DNA from: Mycolicibacterium tokaiense
GTDB taxonomy: Bacteria > Actinomycetota > Actinomycetes > Mycobacteriales > Mycobacteriaceae
Direction: 5' to 3'
Assembly (NCBI RefSeq): GCF_010725885.1
Contig: NZ_AP022600.1
Span: forward strand, 2,542,001 to 2,606,000
Length of the DNA: 64,000 nt
Under the pieces are notes generated by a model, which did no database searches, was not told where the DNA came from, and saw only the letters and a program-made list of their open reading frames with translations. Each line of letters starts with the position of its first letter. Position 1 is the first letter of the stretch. Of this stretch, positions 25,143-32,774 are shown one piece after another. The position numbers were made by a program, and so were the translations under genes.

Positions 25143-25213
25143 GGACGGATAGTGGACACCTGGAGAAGGGTGCAGCCCGGCGGAAAAACTACCCCTGAAC
25201 TGCGGAAATGGAG

Positions 25214-25263
25214 GTGCCCCCACCAGGGCTCGAACCTGGGACCTGCGGATTAAAAGTCCGTAG
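25214..25263 (-). repeat. attR core
   Basis: The 50-bp right copy of the att repeat. It forms the 3' two thirds of the intact tRNA-Lys gene, so insertion leaves the host tRNA functional. Confidence 0.95.
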
Positions 25264-25287
25264 CTCTACCAACTGAGCTATAGGGGC
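25215..25287 (-). tRNA. tRNA-Lys (anticodon TTT)
   Basis: A 73-nt cloverleaf with acceptor GCCCCTA/TGGGGGC (one G-U pair), D arm AGCTCAGTTGGTAGAGCT, anticodon loop CTTTTAA with TTT, and T arm around GGTTCGAGCC. Discriminator A; CCA not encoded. It is the integration target of the element: positions 25214-25263 duplicate 11183-11232. Confidence 0.96.
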
Positions 25288-25432
25288 GCGATGTCACAGG
25301 ATAGCGGGTGTCCGCCGAACCCCTGAACCACGTCTGCAGACAGCGGGTTTGAGGATTTGGCAACCTGTGCCCTAAGCTATCGAAGCTCCCAACGCGAAAG
25401 CGTCGTGAGAACCCCGGAGAGATTCGGATTAG

Positions 25433-25505
25433 GCCCCCATCGTCTAGTGGCCTAGGACGCCGCCCTTTCACGGCGGTAGCACGGGTTCGAATCCCGTTGG
25501 GGGTA
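25433..25505 (+). tRNA. tRNA-Glu (anticodon TTC)
   Basis: A 73-nt cloverleaf, acceptor GCCCCCA/TGGGGGT (terminal G-U), anticodon stem CCGCC/GGCGG around CTTTCAC, T loop GGTTCGAATCC. First of a co-directional Glu-Asp-Phe cluster. Confidence 0.95.
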
Positions 25506-25551
25506 CGCGTCGGCGGAAACGTCGGAGCATGCAGTACACGCAGGAAAGCAA

Positions 25552-25625
25552 GGCCCTGTGGCGCAGTTGGTTAGCGCGCCGCCCTGTCACGGCGGAGGTC
25601 GCGGGTTCGAGTCCCGTCAGGGTCG
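25552..25625 (+). tRNA. tRNA-Asp (anticodon GTC)
   Basis: A 74-nt cloverleaf, acceptor GGCCCTG/CAGGGTC, anticodon loop CTGTCAC within CCGCC/GGCGG, T arm GCGGGTTCGAGTCCCGT. 46 bp after tRNA-Glu. Confidence 0.95.
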
Positions 25626-25660
25626 CAAGTTTGCGACGTGAGGCACTTCGGTTGCCTTCC

Positions 25661-25737
25661 GGCCAGGTAGCTCAGTTGGTACGAGCGTCCGCCTGAAAAG
25701 CGGAAGGTCGCCGGTTCGATCCCGGCCCTGGCCACCA
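25661..25737 (+). tRNA. tRNA-Phe (anticodon GAA), CCA encoded
   Basis: Acceptor GGCCAGG/CCTGGCC, anticodon loop CTGAAAA with GAA, T arm GCCGGTTCGATCCCGGC, discriminator A at 25734 followed by an encoded CCA. 35 bp after tRNA-Asp. Confidence 0.95.
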
Positions 25738-25762
25738 CAATTCGGCGGTATCGTCCGTGCCG

Positions 25763-26542
25763 ATGCCCAGAGAACTGATCGACATCTCGGTGCCCCTGCA
25801 GTCGGGCATCGCCTCCGATCCGCCGGGCCTGCTGCCCGAGATCGAGTATCTCGACCACTCCCAGACCGTCGGCGACATCCTGTCGTTCTTTCCCGGCGCG
25901 ACGCCCGAGGACCTTCCTGACCGCGAGGGCTGGGCGCTGGAATGGGTCAGGCTCACCACCCACAACGGCACCCACCTGGATGCGCCGTACCACTACTCGG
26001 CCACCATGGACGGCGGCGCGCGGGCCATCACCATCGACGAGGTACCGCTGGACTGGTGCCTGCAGCCGGGCGTCAAGCTCGACTTCCGGCATTTCCCCGC
26101 CGGGTACGTCGCCACCGCCGACGACGTGGCGGCCGAGTTGGCCCGGATCGGCCACGAGCTCGCGCCCCTGGAGATCGTGGTGGTCAACACCGCCGCCGGC
26201 ACGCGCTACGGCCACGACGACTATGTGTCCGCCGGTTGCGGCATGGGCCGCGACGCCACCTTGTACCTCCTGGAGCACGGTGTGCGGCTGACGGGCACCG
26301 ACGCGTGGAGCTGGGACGCCCCGTTCGTCTACACCGCGGCGCGCTACGCCCGCGAGGGTGACGCCGCGATCATCTGGGAGGGTCACCGCGCCGGGCGTGA
26401 GATCGGTTACTGCCACATCGAGAAGCTGCACAACCTGGAGGCGCTGCCGTCCACCGGGTTCGAGATCTCCTGTTTCCCCGTCAAGGTGCACGCGGCGTCG
26501 GCGGGGTGGACCCGGGCGGTGGCGATCGTGGCGGGTGACTGA
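25763..26542 (+). CDS. Cyclase / kynurenine-formamidase-like metal hydrolase
   Basis: A 259-residue protein of the cyclase family (PF04199). The metal-binding signature HNGTHLDAPYHY (about 73-84) supplies the His/Asp/His ligands, with VVNTAAGTRYG and a C-terminal NLEALPSTGFEISCFPVKV typical of the family. Members hydrolyse formamides or related amides with a divalent metal in the cytoplasm. The substrate here is unknown. ATG 25763 was taken; a GTG six bases upstream (25757) is possible. It stands alone after the tRNA cluster. Confidence 0.85.
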   Translation: MPRELIDISVPLQSGIASDPPGLLPEIEYLDHSQTVGDILSFFPGATPEDLPDREGWALEWVRLTTHNGTHLDAPYHYSATMDGGARAITIDEVPLDWCLQPGVKLDFRHFPAGYVATADDVAAELARIGHELAPLEIVVVNTAAGTRYGHDDYVSAGCGMGRDATLYLLEHGVRLTGTDAWSWDAPFVYTAARYAREGDAAIIWEGHRAGREIGYCHIEKLHNLEALPSTGFEISCFPVKVHAASAGWTRAVAIVAGD

Positions 26543-26633
26543 CGTCACGGGCTCATCACGGTTCCCCGATCGCAGGTTTGGACACATGTCTTACCGGTAA
26601 CAAGAGGGTCCGGTACGGAAGGAACTGTGTGCA

Positions 26634-26915
26634 ATGAAGCGCTTGTCGATGTTGGCTGTCTCGGGTCTGGCCGCTGTCGCACTCCTCAGTGGGTGCTCCG
26701 GCGACGTGATCAACCAAGGCGGTGACACCAAGTGCAAGGACTTCCTCACCGCGGAGGAGAAGGACCAGAACGAGTCCGTGAGCAAGATGCTCAAGGACGA
26801 GAACGGCACCGACCCGTCGAACCTGGAGATCACCGCTACCCGCGTGGCAGCCCAGGGCTACTGCCAGATCCTGGGTAACGAGGAAACCATGATCAAGGAA
26901 GCCCCGCACGGCTGA
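26634..26915 (+). CDS. Small secreted lipoprotein (HdeA-like pattern)
   Basis: 93 residues. The signal peptide ends in a lipobox (LLSGC, Cys about 21), so it is predicted to be lipid-anchored outside the membrane. The mature part has CKDFLTAEEKDQNES and a second cysteine in GYCQILG, a spacing reminiscent of the periplasmic acid chaperone HdeA, where the two cysteines form a disulphide. The relation is by eye only. Monocistronic, with GGAAGGAAC upstream and a terminator at 26937-26969. Confidence 0.75.
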   Translation: MKRLSMLAVSGLAAVALLSGCSGDVINQGGDTKCKDFLTAEEKDQNESVSKMLKDENGTDPSNLEITATRVAAQGYCQILGNEETMIKEAPHG

Positions 26916-26936
26916 CGCCCAAGACTATGTATCCCC

Positions 26937-26969
26937 CAGTGGCCGCCCCGGCATCCAGGGCGGCCACTG
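26937..26969. terminator. Intrinsic terminator
   Basis: A perfect 12-bp stem CAGTGGCCGCCC/GGGCGGCCACTG with 9-nt loop, followed by ATTCTTTTT on the plus strand. It ends the lipoprotein gene and could also stop the convergent minus-strand transcript. Confidence 0.88.
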
Positions 26970-26982
26970 ATTCTTTTTGGGG

Positions 26983-27111
26983 TCAGGCGTCGTCGGGATC
27001 GGTGGCGGGCCCTTCCGACGTGGCGCCGCCCTCGTCGGCCCAGTCGGCGCGGTCTTCGGCGCCCTTACCCGGGTCGCTGATCACATCGTCTTCGGCATTC
27101 TCTTTTTTCAT
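26983..27111 (-). CDS. Small acidic protein (hypothetical)
   Basis: 42 residues starting MKKENAEDDVISDPGKG and ending in a DEGGATSEGPAT-type motif. Short mycobacterial proteins with a D-W-x-DEGGATxEGPAT ending are familiar to me from annotation, though no function is known. It begins 17 bp after the SDR stop codon and ends just before the terminator at 26937-26969, so it is probably the last gene of the regulator-SDR transcript. Ribosome-binding site weak. Confidence 0.5.
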   Translation of the reverse strand: MKKENAEDDVISDPGKGAEDRADWADEGGATSEGPATDPDDA

Positions 27112-27128
27112 CTGGCCTGGATACCCCA

Positions 27129-27866
27129 CTACTTGATGGTGTATCCGCCGTCGATCACCAGATCCGCGCCGTTGACCATGCCCGCGGCATCGGAGGCCAG
27201 ATACACCGCGGCCGCGGCGATCTCGTCGGGGTAGGCGAACCGGCCGGTGGGGATCAGCTTCTTCAGTGCCTCGCCCTTGGGGTTGTCCCACGCCTTGATG
27301 CCGAGATCGGTGAGCACGACGGTGGGGGAGATGCTGTTGACCCGCACGCCCCGCCCGGCCCATTCGGCGGCAAGCACTTTCGTGATGCCGACGACGCCGA
27401 ACTTCGACGCGCAGTAGGCCACGTGCTCGTCGATGGCGACGGTGGCGGCCTGCGACGCCATGTTGATGATGACCCCACGGCCCGCGGCGAGCATGTGCTT
27501 CCCGACGGCTTGGCTCATCTGGAACGTGCCGCTGAGATTGACGGCGATGGTGTCGTCCCAGAACTGCTGTGAGAGTTCTTCGGCGGGTGCCAGCCGGGCG
27601 ATGCCCGCGCTGTTGACCAGAATGTCGATCCTGCCGTGGGCCTCGATCACCGCGTCGACGGTCTGGCGCACGGACTCGGGATCGGCGACGTTGCAGTGGA
27701 ATCCGCGGCTTCCGTCGGAAGGGTCGCTGAGGTCGGCGACGGCGATGGTGGCGCCCTTGGCGGCCAGGGCGGAGGCGATGGCGGCACCGATTCCCGAGGC
27801 TCCACCGGTCACCACGGCCACGCGGCCGTCGAGACGGAAGTCGAGATCAATCGCTTGCCCGGACAT
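27129..27866 (-). CDS. Short-chain dehydrogenase (polyol/sugar type)
   Basis: A 245-residue NAD(P)-dependent SDR. The nucleotide motif TGGASGIG is at about 20-27, with NSAG near 86, the catalytic Ser in INMASQAA, and YCASK near 150. The C-terminal GADLVIDGGYTIK is typical. It follows the SorC-type regulator by 28 bp in one operon divergent from the polyol genes, so its likely task is to oxidise one of the polyols or reduce a ketose of that pathway. Substrate not determinable. Confidence 0.88.
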   Translation of the reverse strand: MSGQAIDLDFRLDGRVAVVTGGASGIGAAIASALAAKGATIAVADLSDPSDGSRGFHCNVADPESVRQTVDAVIEAHGRIDILVNSAGIARLAPAEELSQQFWDDTIAVNLSGTFQMSQAVGKHMLAAGRGVIINMASQAATVAIDEHVAYCASKFGVVGITKVLAAEWAGRGVRVNSISPTVVLTDLGIKAWDNPKGEALKKLIPTGRFAYPDEIAAAAVYLASDAAGMVNGADLVIDGGYTIK

Positions 27867-27894
27867 AGCTACACCAATCTGTTGAGGCGGTCGG

Positions 27895-28818
27895 TCACGA
27901 CGCCAGCACCGCGGAGGCGATCTCGACGTCGGTGACCATCGATTTGACCAGTCCCGATTTCAGGACCGATCGGGTGGCGGCGATCTTCTGGGTGCCGGTC
28001 GCCAAGGCGATGACGGTGGGGATGGAGCGCAGGATCGCCTCGTCGACGCCCATCCGGCGCTCGTCGAGTCCGGACACCCGCACTCCGTCGGCGTCGAGCA
28101 GCAGGGCGCAGGTCTCGGCGCAGACGCCGGCCTCGCCCAGGGCCTGGGTCTCAGCCGGGGTCAGCAGTTCGTAAACCTGCGAGGCGCCCGGGTGCCAGGC
28201 GCCGACGGACACCACGGCGCAGGTCACCTTGTTGTGCCGGGTGAGGGTCTCCTGGATCTGCTGTGTGCCCGTGAGGCTTTCGGCTGTCCGGGCGTCGGAG
28301 ACCACCAGCGGCGCGTACATGGGCCACGACCGCCCGCCGCTGATCTCGGTGAGGCGACGCACCAGGTCCACACCGTTGGAGGTCAGTGCGCCCGCCATGC
28401 CGGTCAGCTGCACCACGTCGGCGTGGGGAAGTGCGGTGATGTGGTCGGCGATCTTGGTCAGGGTCCGGCCGCAGTCGACGCCGATGACGTCATCGGGGCG
28501 CAGGATCGACTGCAGCAGTTGCGCTGTCGCCTTGGCCACGGCATCCACGCGTTCGGCCGGGCTGTTCTCGTCGGTCAGCACCACATAGGCGTGTTCGAGG
28601 TTGAACCGGCGCTGCAGTTCGGTGGACAGCTCGACGTCGATGGACCCGGGATTGTGGATGGTGATCTCGACCATGCCGGAGGCCAGCGCCTCGTCCAGCT
28701 CGCGGGCCACCTTGAATCGGGAGATGCCGAACTCCTCGGCGATCTGGATGCGGGTCCGGCCTTCGAGGTAGTACCGACGCGCGATCACGGCGCGTTGGAA
28801 CAGCTCATCCGGCCCCAT
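27895..28818 (-). CDS. SorC/DeoR-type sugar-binding transcriptional regulator
   Basis: A 307-residue regulator. The N-terminal HTH is RRYYLEGRTRIQIAEEFGIS, then RFKVARELDEAL (about 14-45). The C-terminal sugar-binding domain (PF04198, about 60-305) has DDVIGVDCGRTL, VVQLTGMAG and ERRMGVDEA in the phosphosugar-isomerase-like fold. Such proteins sense a phosphorylated sugar intermediate and control the divergent catabolic operon. Two inverted repeats in the 164-bp divergent region (28898-28962) are plausible operators. Confidence 0.92.
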   Translation of the reverse strand: MGPDELFQRAVIARRYYLEGRTRIQIAEEFGISRFKVARELDEALASGMVEITIHNPGSIDVELSTELQRRFNLEHAYVVLTDENSPAERVDAVAKATAQLLQSILRPDDVIGVDCGRTLTKIADHITALPHADVVQLTGMAGALTSNGVDLVRRLTEISGGRSWPMYAPLVVSDARTAESLTGTQQIQETLTRHNKVTCAVVSVGAWHPGASQVYELLTPAETQALGEAGVCAETCALLLDADGVRVSGLDERRMGVDEAILRSIPTVIALATGTQKIAATRSVLKSGLVKSMVTDVEIASAVLAS

Positions 28819-28897
28819 GTGATGCCTCCTCGCCGTTCCCGATGCCGCTCAATCGACGCAGTGTATGCCGCGGAATTGACGGGTGTCCCACCGCTCT

Positions 28898-28962
28898 GCT
28901 CATATGTGCAGGCGTATTGACATGTGAGCATAGACCCTGCATGATCTGGATCACAAGATCAT
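28898..28962. promoter_or_regulatory. Operators and promoter of the polyol operon
   Basis: Inverted repeat 1 is GCTCATATGT (28898-28907) with ACATGTGAGC (28920-28929), 9 of 10 bases paired. Inverted repeat 2 is ATGATCT (28941-28947) with AGATCAT (28956-28962), perfect. TTGACA (28917-28922) with CATGAT 17 bp downstream is a sigA-like promoter for the rightward operon, and repeat 1 overlaps its -35 box. Both repeats fit binding of the adjacent SorC-type regulator. Confidence 0.55.
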
Positions 28963-28982
28963 CTGAGTATCGGAGAGATCAA

Positions 28983-29621
28983 ATGAGCATGGACGACACA
29001 GAGCTGGCCGCGCTGGCCGGCGATGTGCTGTCCCGGGAGTCGCGGGCGCTGTCAGCGCTCGTCGGCGCCGTGGAAGCAGGGGTGGCCCAGGTGGCCCGTC
29101 GGGTCGTCGACACCCCGGGCAAGGTCGTCACCACCGGATCGGGCACCTCGGGCATCATGGCCGAGCGCCTGGCCCATCTGCTCTCGGTGTGCGGCACCCC
29201 ATCGGTGTACCTACCCGCGATGGACGCCCTGCACGGCGGCATAGGCGCCGTGACCCCCTCCGATCTGGTGCTGGCCATCTCCAAGACCGGCCGTTCCAGC
29301 GAATTGACCAACCTCACGGCGAAATTCGTGCAACGTGGCATCGACGTCGTCGCCGTCACCGAGAACGCCACCTCCCCGTTCGCGCAGGCCGCCACCGTCG
29401 TGGTGGCACTGCCGACCACCCCGCCCGATGCGGACCCCGGTGACATGATCGCCATGGCCAGCACCCTGGCCGTGGGCGCCTGGGGTGACGCACTGTCCGT
29501 GGTCACCATGGCGATGCGCGGGCACACGCTGGCCGACGTGGTGGAGAGCCACCCCGCCGGCGGGGTCGGGCACCGCGGCGTGCAGCCCGGTGACGATGCG
29601 GCACCGGTGGTCCGCGTATGA
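28983..29621 (+). CDS. SIS-domain sugar-phosphate isomerase (KpsF/GutQ-like)
   Basis: A 212-residue SIS protein. GKVVTTGSGTSGIMAERLAH, PAMDALHGGIGAVTPSDL and LAISKTGRSSEL align with arabinose-5-phosphate isomerases (KpsF/GutQ) but without their CBS domains. It would interconvert an aldose phosphate and a ketose phosphate. ATG 28983 follows CGGAGAGATC. First gene of the polyol operon; its stop overlaps the kinase ATG (ATGA). Confidence 0.87.
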   Translation: MSMDDTELAALAGDVLSRESRALSALVGAVEAGVAQVARRVVDTPGKVVTTGSGTSGIMAERLAHLLSVCGTPSVYLPAMDALHGGIGAVTPSDLVLAISKTGRSSELTNLTAKFVQRGIDVVAVTENATSPFAQAATVVVALPTTPPDADPGDMIAMASTLAVGAWGDALSVVTMAMRGHTLADVVESHPAGGVGHRGVQPGDDAAPVVRV

Positions 29622-31102
29622 CCTTTCCCGTTGTGCTGGGCGTGGATTCGTCCACCCAGTCCTGCAAGGTCGAGGTCCGCGACGCGGACACCGGCCGGCT
29701 CTACAGCACCGGCTCGGCGCCGCACCCGCCGGCGTTCCCGCCCTGCAGTGAGCAGCATCCGCTGGACTGGGTGTCGGCGTTCATCGCCGCCACCAGGGCA
29801 GCTCTGGCCGGCTGTACGGAAACTGTTGAGGTTCGAGCCATCTCGGTGGCGGCGCAGTGTCACGGCCTGGTGCTGCTCGACGCCGCGGGACAACCGCTGC
29901 GGGCGGCCAAGCTGTGGAACGACACCACCGGGGCGCCGAATCTCGCCGGGCTGACCGAGCGCATCGGTGTGGACGCCTGGGTGGCCCGGGTGGGCTCGCT
30001 GCCCACGGCGGCGTTCACGATCGCCAAGCTGGCCTGGGTGGCCGAGCACGAGCCGCACCTGCTGGACCGGGTGGCCACGCTGCTGCTGCCGCACGACTAC
30101 CTGACGTTCTGGCTCACCGGCGCCAAGATCACCGACCGCTCCGAGGCGTCCGGTACCGGTTACTTCGATGCGCGCACCGGTGAATGGATCACCGAGTATC
30201 TCGAAATCGCTGCAGGCGAACGCGATTGGGCCCGCATGCTTCCGACGGTGCTCGGGCCCGCCGATGTCGCGGGCACCGTGCGTCCCGCGGCCGCCGCGGA
30301 ACTCGGCTTGGGCGAGGCAGTGGTGGTGGCGCCGGGCGGCGGAGACCAGCACCTCGGCTACCTGGGCCTGGGCCTCACCGACGGCGACCAGTACTTCGGC
30401 ATCGGCACCTCGGGTGTGGTGGCCACCTCCTCGCGCGCCCCGGTCTACGACACCAGCGGGATGATCGACGGCGTCGCCGACGTGACCGGTGGCTTCCTGC
30501 CCCTGGTCAGCACCCTGAACGCGGCCCGCGTGGGCGACCTCGCAGCACGGCTGCTGGGTACCGACCTGGCCGGTCTGGAGCAGTTGGCGCTGGCCGCCGG
30601 CGACACCAGGGGCCCGGTGCTGGTGCCGTTCTTCGACGGGGAACGCAAGCCCAATCGACCTGACGCCCATGGCACTTTCGTGGATCTCACCTCGCACACC
30701 AGCCGCGAGGAACTCGCGCGGGCGTTTGTCGAAGGTCCGCTGCTCTCGTTGCTGAGTGGGCGTGACCATCTGCGCGCCGGCGGTGTCACCCTGCGCCCCG
30801 GCATCACCGCCGTGGGCGGCGGCGCCCGCTCCAAGGCCACCCGCCAGCTGCTGGCCGACCTGTCCGGCGACGAGGTCAGCACCCTGGATGCCGACGAGGC
30901 CACCGCCCGCGGCGCCTGCGTGCAGGCCGCCGCCGTGGTGGCCGGTGGCGGCGTCGGCACGCTGATCGACGTCGCCAAACGCTGGCAGCCGCCGGTTCTC
31001 GGTGCGGCGGCACCGCGCCGGCTCTCGCGCGATGTCGACTCGCTGCGGGCGCGCTGGGCGGCCGTGGCAGAGTCCTCCCTGATCGACGAGGTGAACCGGT
31101 GA
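29618..31102 (+). CDS. FGGY-family carbohydrate kinase (xylulokinase-like)
   Basis: A 494-residue sugar kinase. Landmarks are LGVDSSTQSCKVEV at the N-terminal phosphate loop, AAQCHGLVLLD, KLWNDTT, DYLTFWLTG, the ATP motif GIGTSGVVATSS, the VPFFDGERKPNRP loop and VGGGARSK near the C-terminus. These are features of xylulokinase/ribulokinase members. It phosphorylates a ketose made by the dehydrogenases encoded downstream. Overlapped by ATGA with the isomerase and GTGA with the epimerase-like gene. Confidence 0.92.
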   Translation: MTFPVVLGVDSSTQSCKVEVRDADTGRLYSTGSAPHPPAFPPCSEQHPLDWVSAFIAATRAALAGCTETVEVRAISVAAQCHGLVLLDAAGQPLRAAKLWNDTTGAPNLAGLTERIGVDAWVARVGSLPTAAFTIAKLAWVAEHEPHLLDRVATLLLPHDYLTFWLTGAKITDRSEASGTGYFDARTGEWITEYLEIAAGERDWARMLPTVLGPADVAGTVRPAAAAELGLGEAVVVAPGGGDQHLGYLGLGLTDGDQYFGIGTSGVVATSSRAPVYDTSGMIDGVADVTGGFLPLVSTLNAARVGDLAARLLGTDLAGLEQLALAAGDTRGPVLVPFFDGERKPNRPDAHGTFVDLTSHTSREELARAFVEGPLLSLLSGRDHLRAGGVTLRPGITAVGGGARSKATRQLLADLSGDEVSTLDADEATARGACVQAAAVVAGGGVGTLIDVAKRWQPPVLGAAAPRRLSRDVDSLRARWAAVAESSLIDEVNR

Positions 31103-31755
31103 CCGCCGTACTCGCGCCATGGCACACCCGGTTCCCGGGCCGGCTCGCCGGCTCGGTCTACGCGGCGGAGCCGGAGTCCAGAGTTGATGCCGCCCAAGCC
31201 CTCTCGGATGCAGAGCTGGATGTCCACGTAGACGTGATGGCCGAGGCCGAGGGCCTGCCCGCCGGCGTCAGCCTCACCGAGTTGCACCGCATCGCCGACA
31301 CCGTCGACCCCGCCCGGATCGGGGTGCACCTGATCGGCTCGGCCGATTTCGTCGACACCATCCTGGCTTCGGTGCTCAGGGTGCGGCCCGGCGTGGTGTT
31401 CGTGCCATGGGCGGCCTTCACCGAAGAGCGTGTCGCGGCCATCCGCGCCGCCGGATCCCAGGCGTGGATCGCGTTGTGGCGCGAATGGGACGGACTCGAG
31501 GAGTCATCAGCACCGGTGTGGCCGGCACGGCCGGACGGCGTGCTGGTGATGCTCATCGAGCCGGGCACCAAGAACCGTTGTGCACTCGGCAGATTGGCTG
31601 TGGTGACGGCGTGTGCCGGCGACCTCCCGGTCGCGGTGGACGGCGGTGTCACCGAGTCGGTGGCGCAGCTGTGTGTCACCGCCGGAGCCAGTTCGATCGT
31701 CGTCGGCAGAGCACTGCTCGCCGCACCCTCAGCACGGAGAGAAGGAGACAGATGA
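31099..31755 (+). CDS. Ribulose-phosphate 3-epimerase-like protein
   Basis: A 218-residue TIM-barrel protein. LDVHVDVMAE near the start, GVHLIG, VLVMLIEPGTKN and PVAVDGGV with ASSIVVGRALL at the end are recognisable versions of the ribulose-phosphate 3-epimerase motifs (HxDxMD, VHLM, MxVxPG, DGG). Several usual residues are changed (HVDVMAE instead of HLDVMDG), so the activity may be altered. It would feed ketopentose phosphates into the pentose-phosphate pathway. The GTG start overlaps the kinase stop codon. Confidence 0.75.
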   Translation: MTAVLAPWHTRFPGRLAGSVYAAEPESRVDAAQALSDAELDVHVDVMAEAEGLPAGVSLTELHRIADTVDPARIGVHLIGSADFVDTILASVLRVRPGVVFVPWAAFTEERVAAIRAAGSQAWIALWREWDGLEESSAPVWPARPDGVLVMLIEPGTKNRCALGRLAVVTACAGDLPVAVDGGVTESVAQLCVTAGASSIVVGRALLAAPSARREGDR

Positions 31756-32774
31756 CCACCACAGAGACCATGCGCGCGAGCGTGATGACCGGCCCGGGCA
31801 GCCTCGTGATCGAGGAACGGCCCGTGCCGGTGCCGGGTCCCAACCAGGTGCTGATCGAGGTTGCCGCCGTGGGTGTCTGCGGCTCCGACGTGCACTACTA
31901 CCGCCACGGCCGCATCGGCGACTTCGTGGTCAACGACCCGATGATCCTGGGCCACGAACTCTCCGGCCGCATCACCGCCGTCGGTGAGGGGGTGGACTCC
32001 GGCCGGGTCGGACAGCGGGTGGCCGTCGAGCCGCAGCACCCCTGCCGTCGCTGCAAGCAGTGCAAGGCCGGGCGCTACAACCTGTGCCCGGACATGAAGT
32101 TCTACGCCACCCCGCCGATCGACGGCGCGTTCTGCCGCTACGTCATCATCGACGAGGATTTCGCCTACGCCGTACCGGATTCCATGTCCGATGACGCCGC
32201 CGCACTGCTGGAGCCGCTCTCGGTGGCCATCGCCACCATGCGCAAGGCCGGCATTGTCCCCGGCTCGTCGATCCTGATCGCCGGCGCCGGCCCCATCGGC
32301 GTCATCTGCGCCCAGGCCGCCAAGGCCTTCGGCGCCTCCCGCATCGTGGTCACCGACCTGGTGCCGTCGCGGCGGGAGAAGGCGCTGAAATTCGGCGCCA
32401 CCGAGGTGCTCGACCCCGCGCAGGTCGACGTCTCGGCCATCGAACCGGTGGATGCGTTCGTCGACGCCACCGGCGTGGCCGTGGCCGTCCAGAGCGGCAT
32501 CAAGGCCGTCGGCCCCGCCGGCAAGGTGGTGCTGGTGGGCATGGGTGCCGACGAGTACCCTCTGCCGGTCAGCCACATCGCCAACCTGGAGATCACCGTC
32601 ACCGGCGTCTTCCGGTACACCGACACCTGGCCTGCCGCGATCCATCTGGTCAACTCCGGAGCGGTGGACCTGGACTCCATGGTGACCGGGCGCTACGACC
32701 TCGAACACGTGGCCGACGCGCTCGACAGCGACACCGACCCTGCCAGCCTCAAGTCGATTGTGAACCCCTCATGA
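31752..32774 (+). CDS. Zinc-dependent alcohol dehydrogenase (sorbitol/xylitol DH type)
   Basis: A 340-residue medium-chain dehydrogenase. The catalytic zinc cysteine is in GVCGSDVHYYRHGRIG, with GHELSG after it. Four structural-zinc cysteines lie in CRRCKQCKAGRYNLC, and the NAD motif is GAGPIG. The HYYRHGRIG segment is typical of sorbitol/xylitol/L-arabinitol dehydrogenases. It oxidises a secondary hydroxyl of a polyol to a ketose. ATG 31752 follows GAAGGAGA and overlaps the previous stop (ATGA). Confidence 0.92.
   Translation: MTTTETMRASVMTGPGSLVIEERPVPVPGPNQVLIEVAAVGVCGSDVHYYRHGRIGDFVVNDPMILGHELSGRITAVGEGVDSGRVGQRVAVEPQHPCRRCKQCKAGRYNLCPDMKFYATPPIDGAFCRYVIIDEDFAYAVPDSMSDDAAALLEPLSVAIATMRKAGIVPGSSILIAGAGPIGVICAQAAKAFGASRIVVTDLVPSRREKALKFGATEVLDPAQVDVSAIEPVDAFVDATGVAVAVQSGIKAVGPAGKVVLVGMGADEYPLPVSHIANLEITVTGVFRYTDTWPAAIHLVNSGAVDLDSMVTGRYDLEHVADALDSDTDPASLKSIVNPS

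Larger units (their letters stand above)
24878..25213. other. Right-end non-coding region of the element
   Basis: No gene seen. It holds the methyltransferase promoter region with the palindrome at 24947-24960, the right arm-type repeats at 25122-25142, and an A/T-poor stretch up to the attR core. Confidence 0.5.
11183..25263. mobile_element. tRNA-Lys-integrated, phage-satellite-like element (~14.0 kb)
   Basis: It is bounded by perfect 50-bp direct repeats, 11183-11232 and 25214-25263, the second being the 3' part of an intact tRNA-Lys. Recombination between them would release a 14,031-bp circle. Contents are HTH regulator, unknown gene, solo capsid-like gene with small partner (minus strand), two excisionase-like proteins, zinc-binding proteins, prim-pol, P4/D5-type helicase, iterons, HGG protein, serine recombinase, tyrosine integrase and a restriction-modification pair. 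Base composition is visibly more A/T-rich than the flanks. Portal, large terminase, protease, tail and lysis genes are absent. It resembles M. tuberculosis phiRv1/phiRv2, small prophage-like elements with capsid, primase-helicase and integrase genes. Confidence 0.9.
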
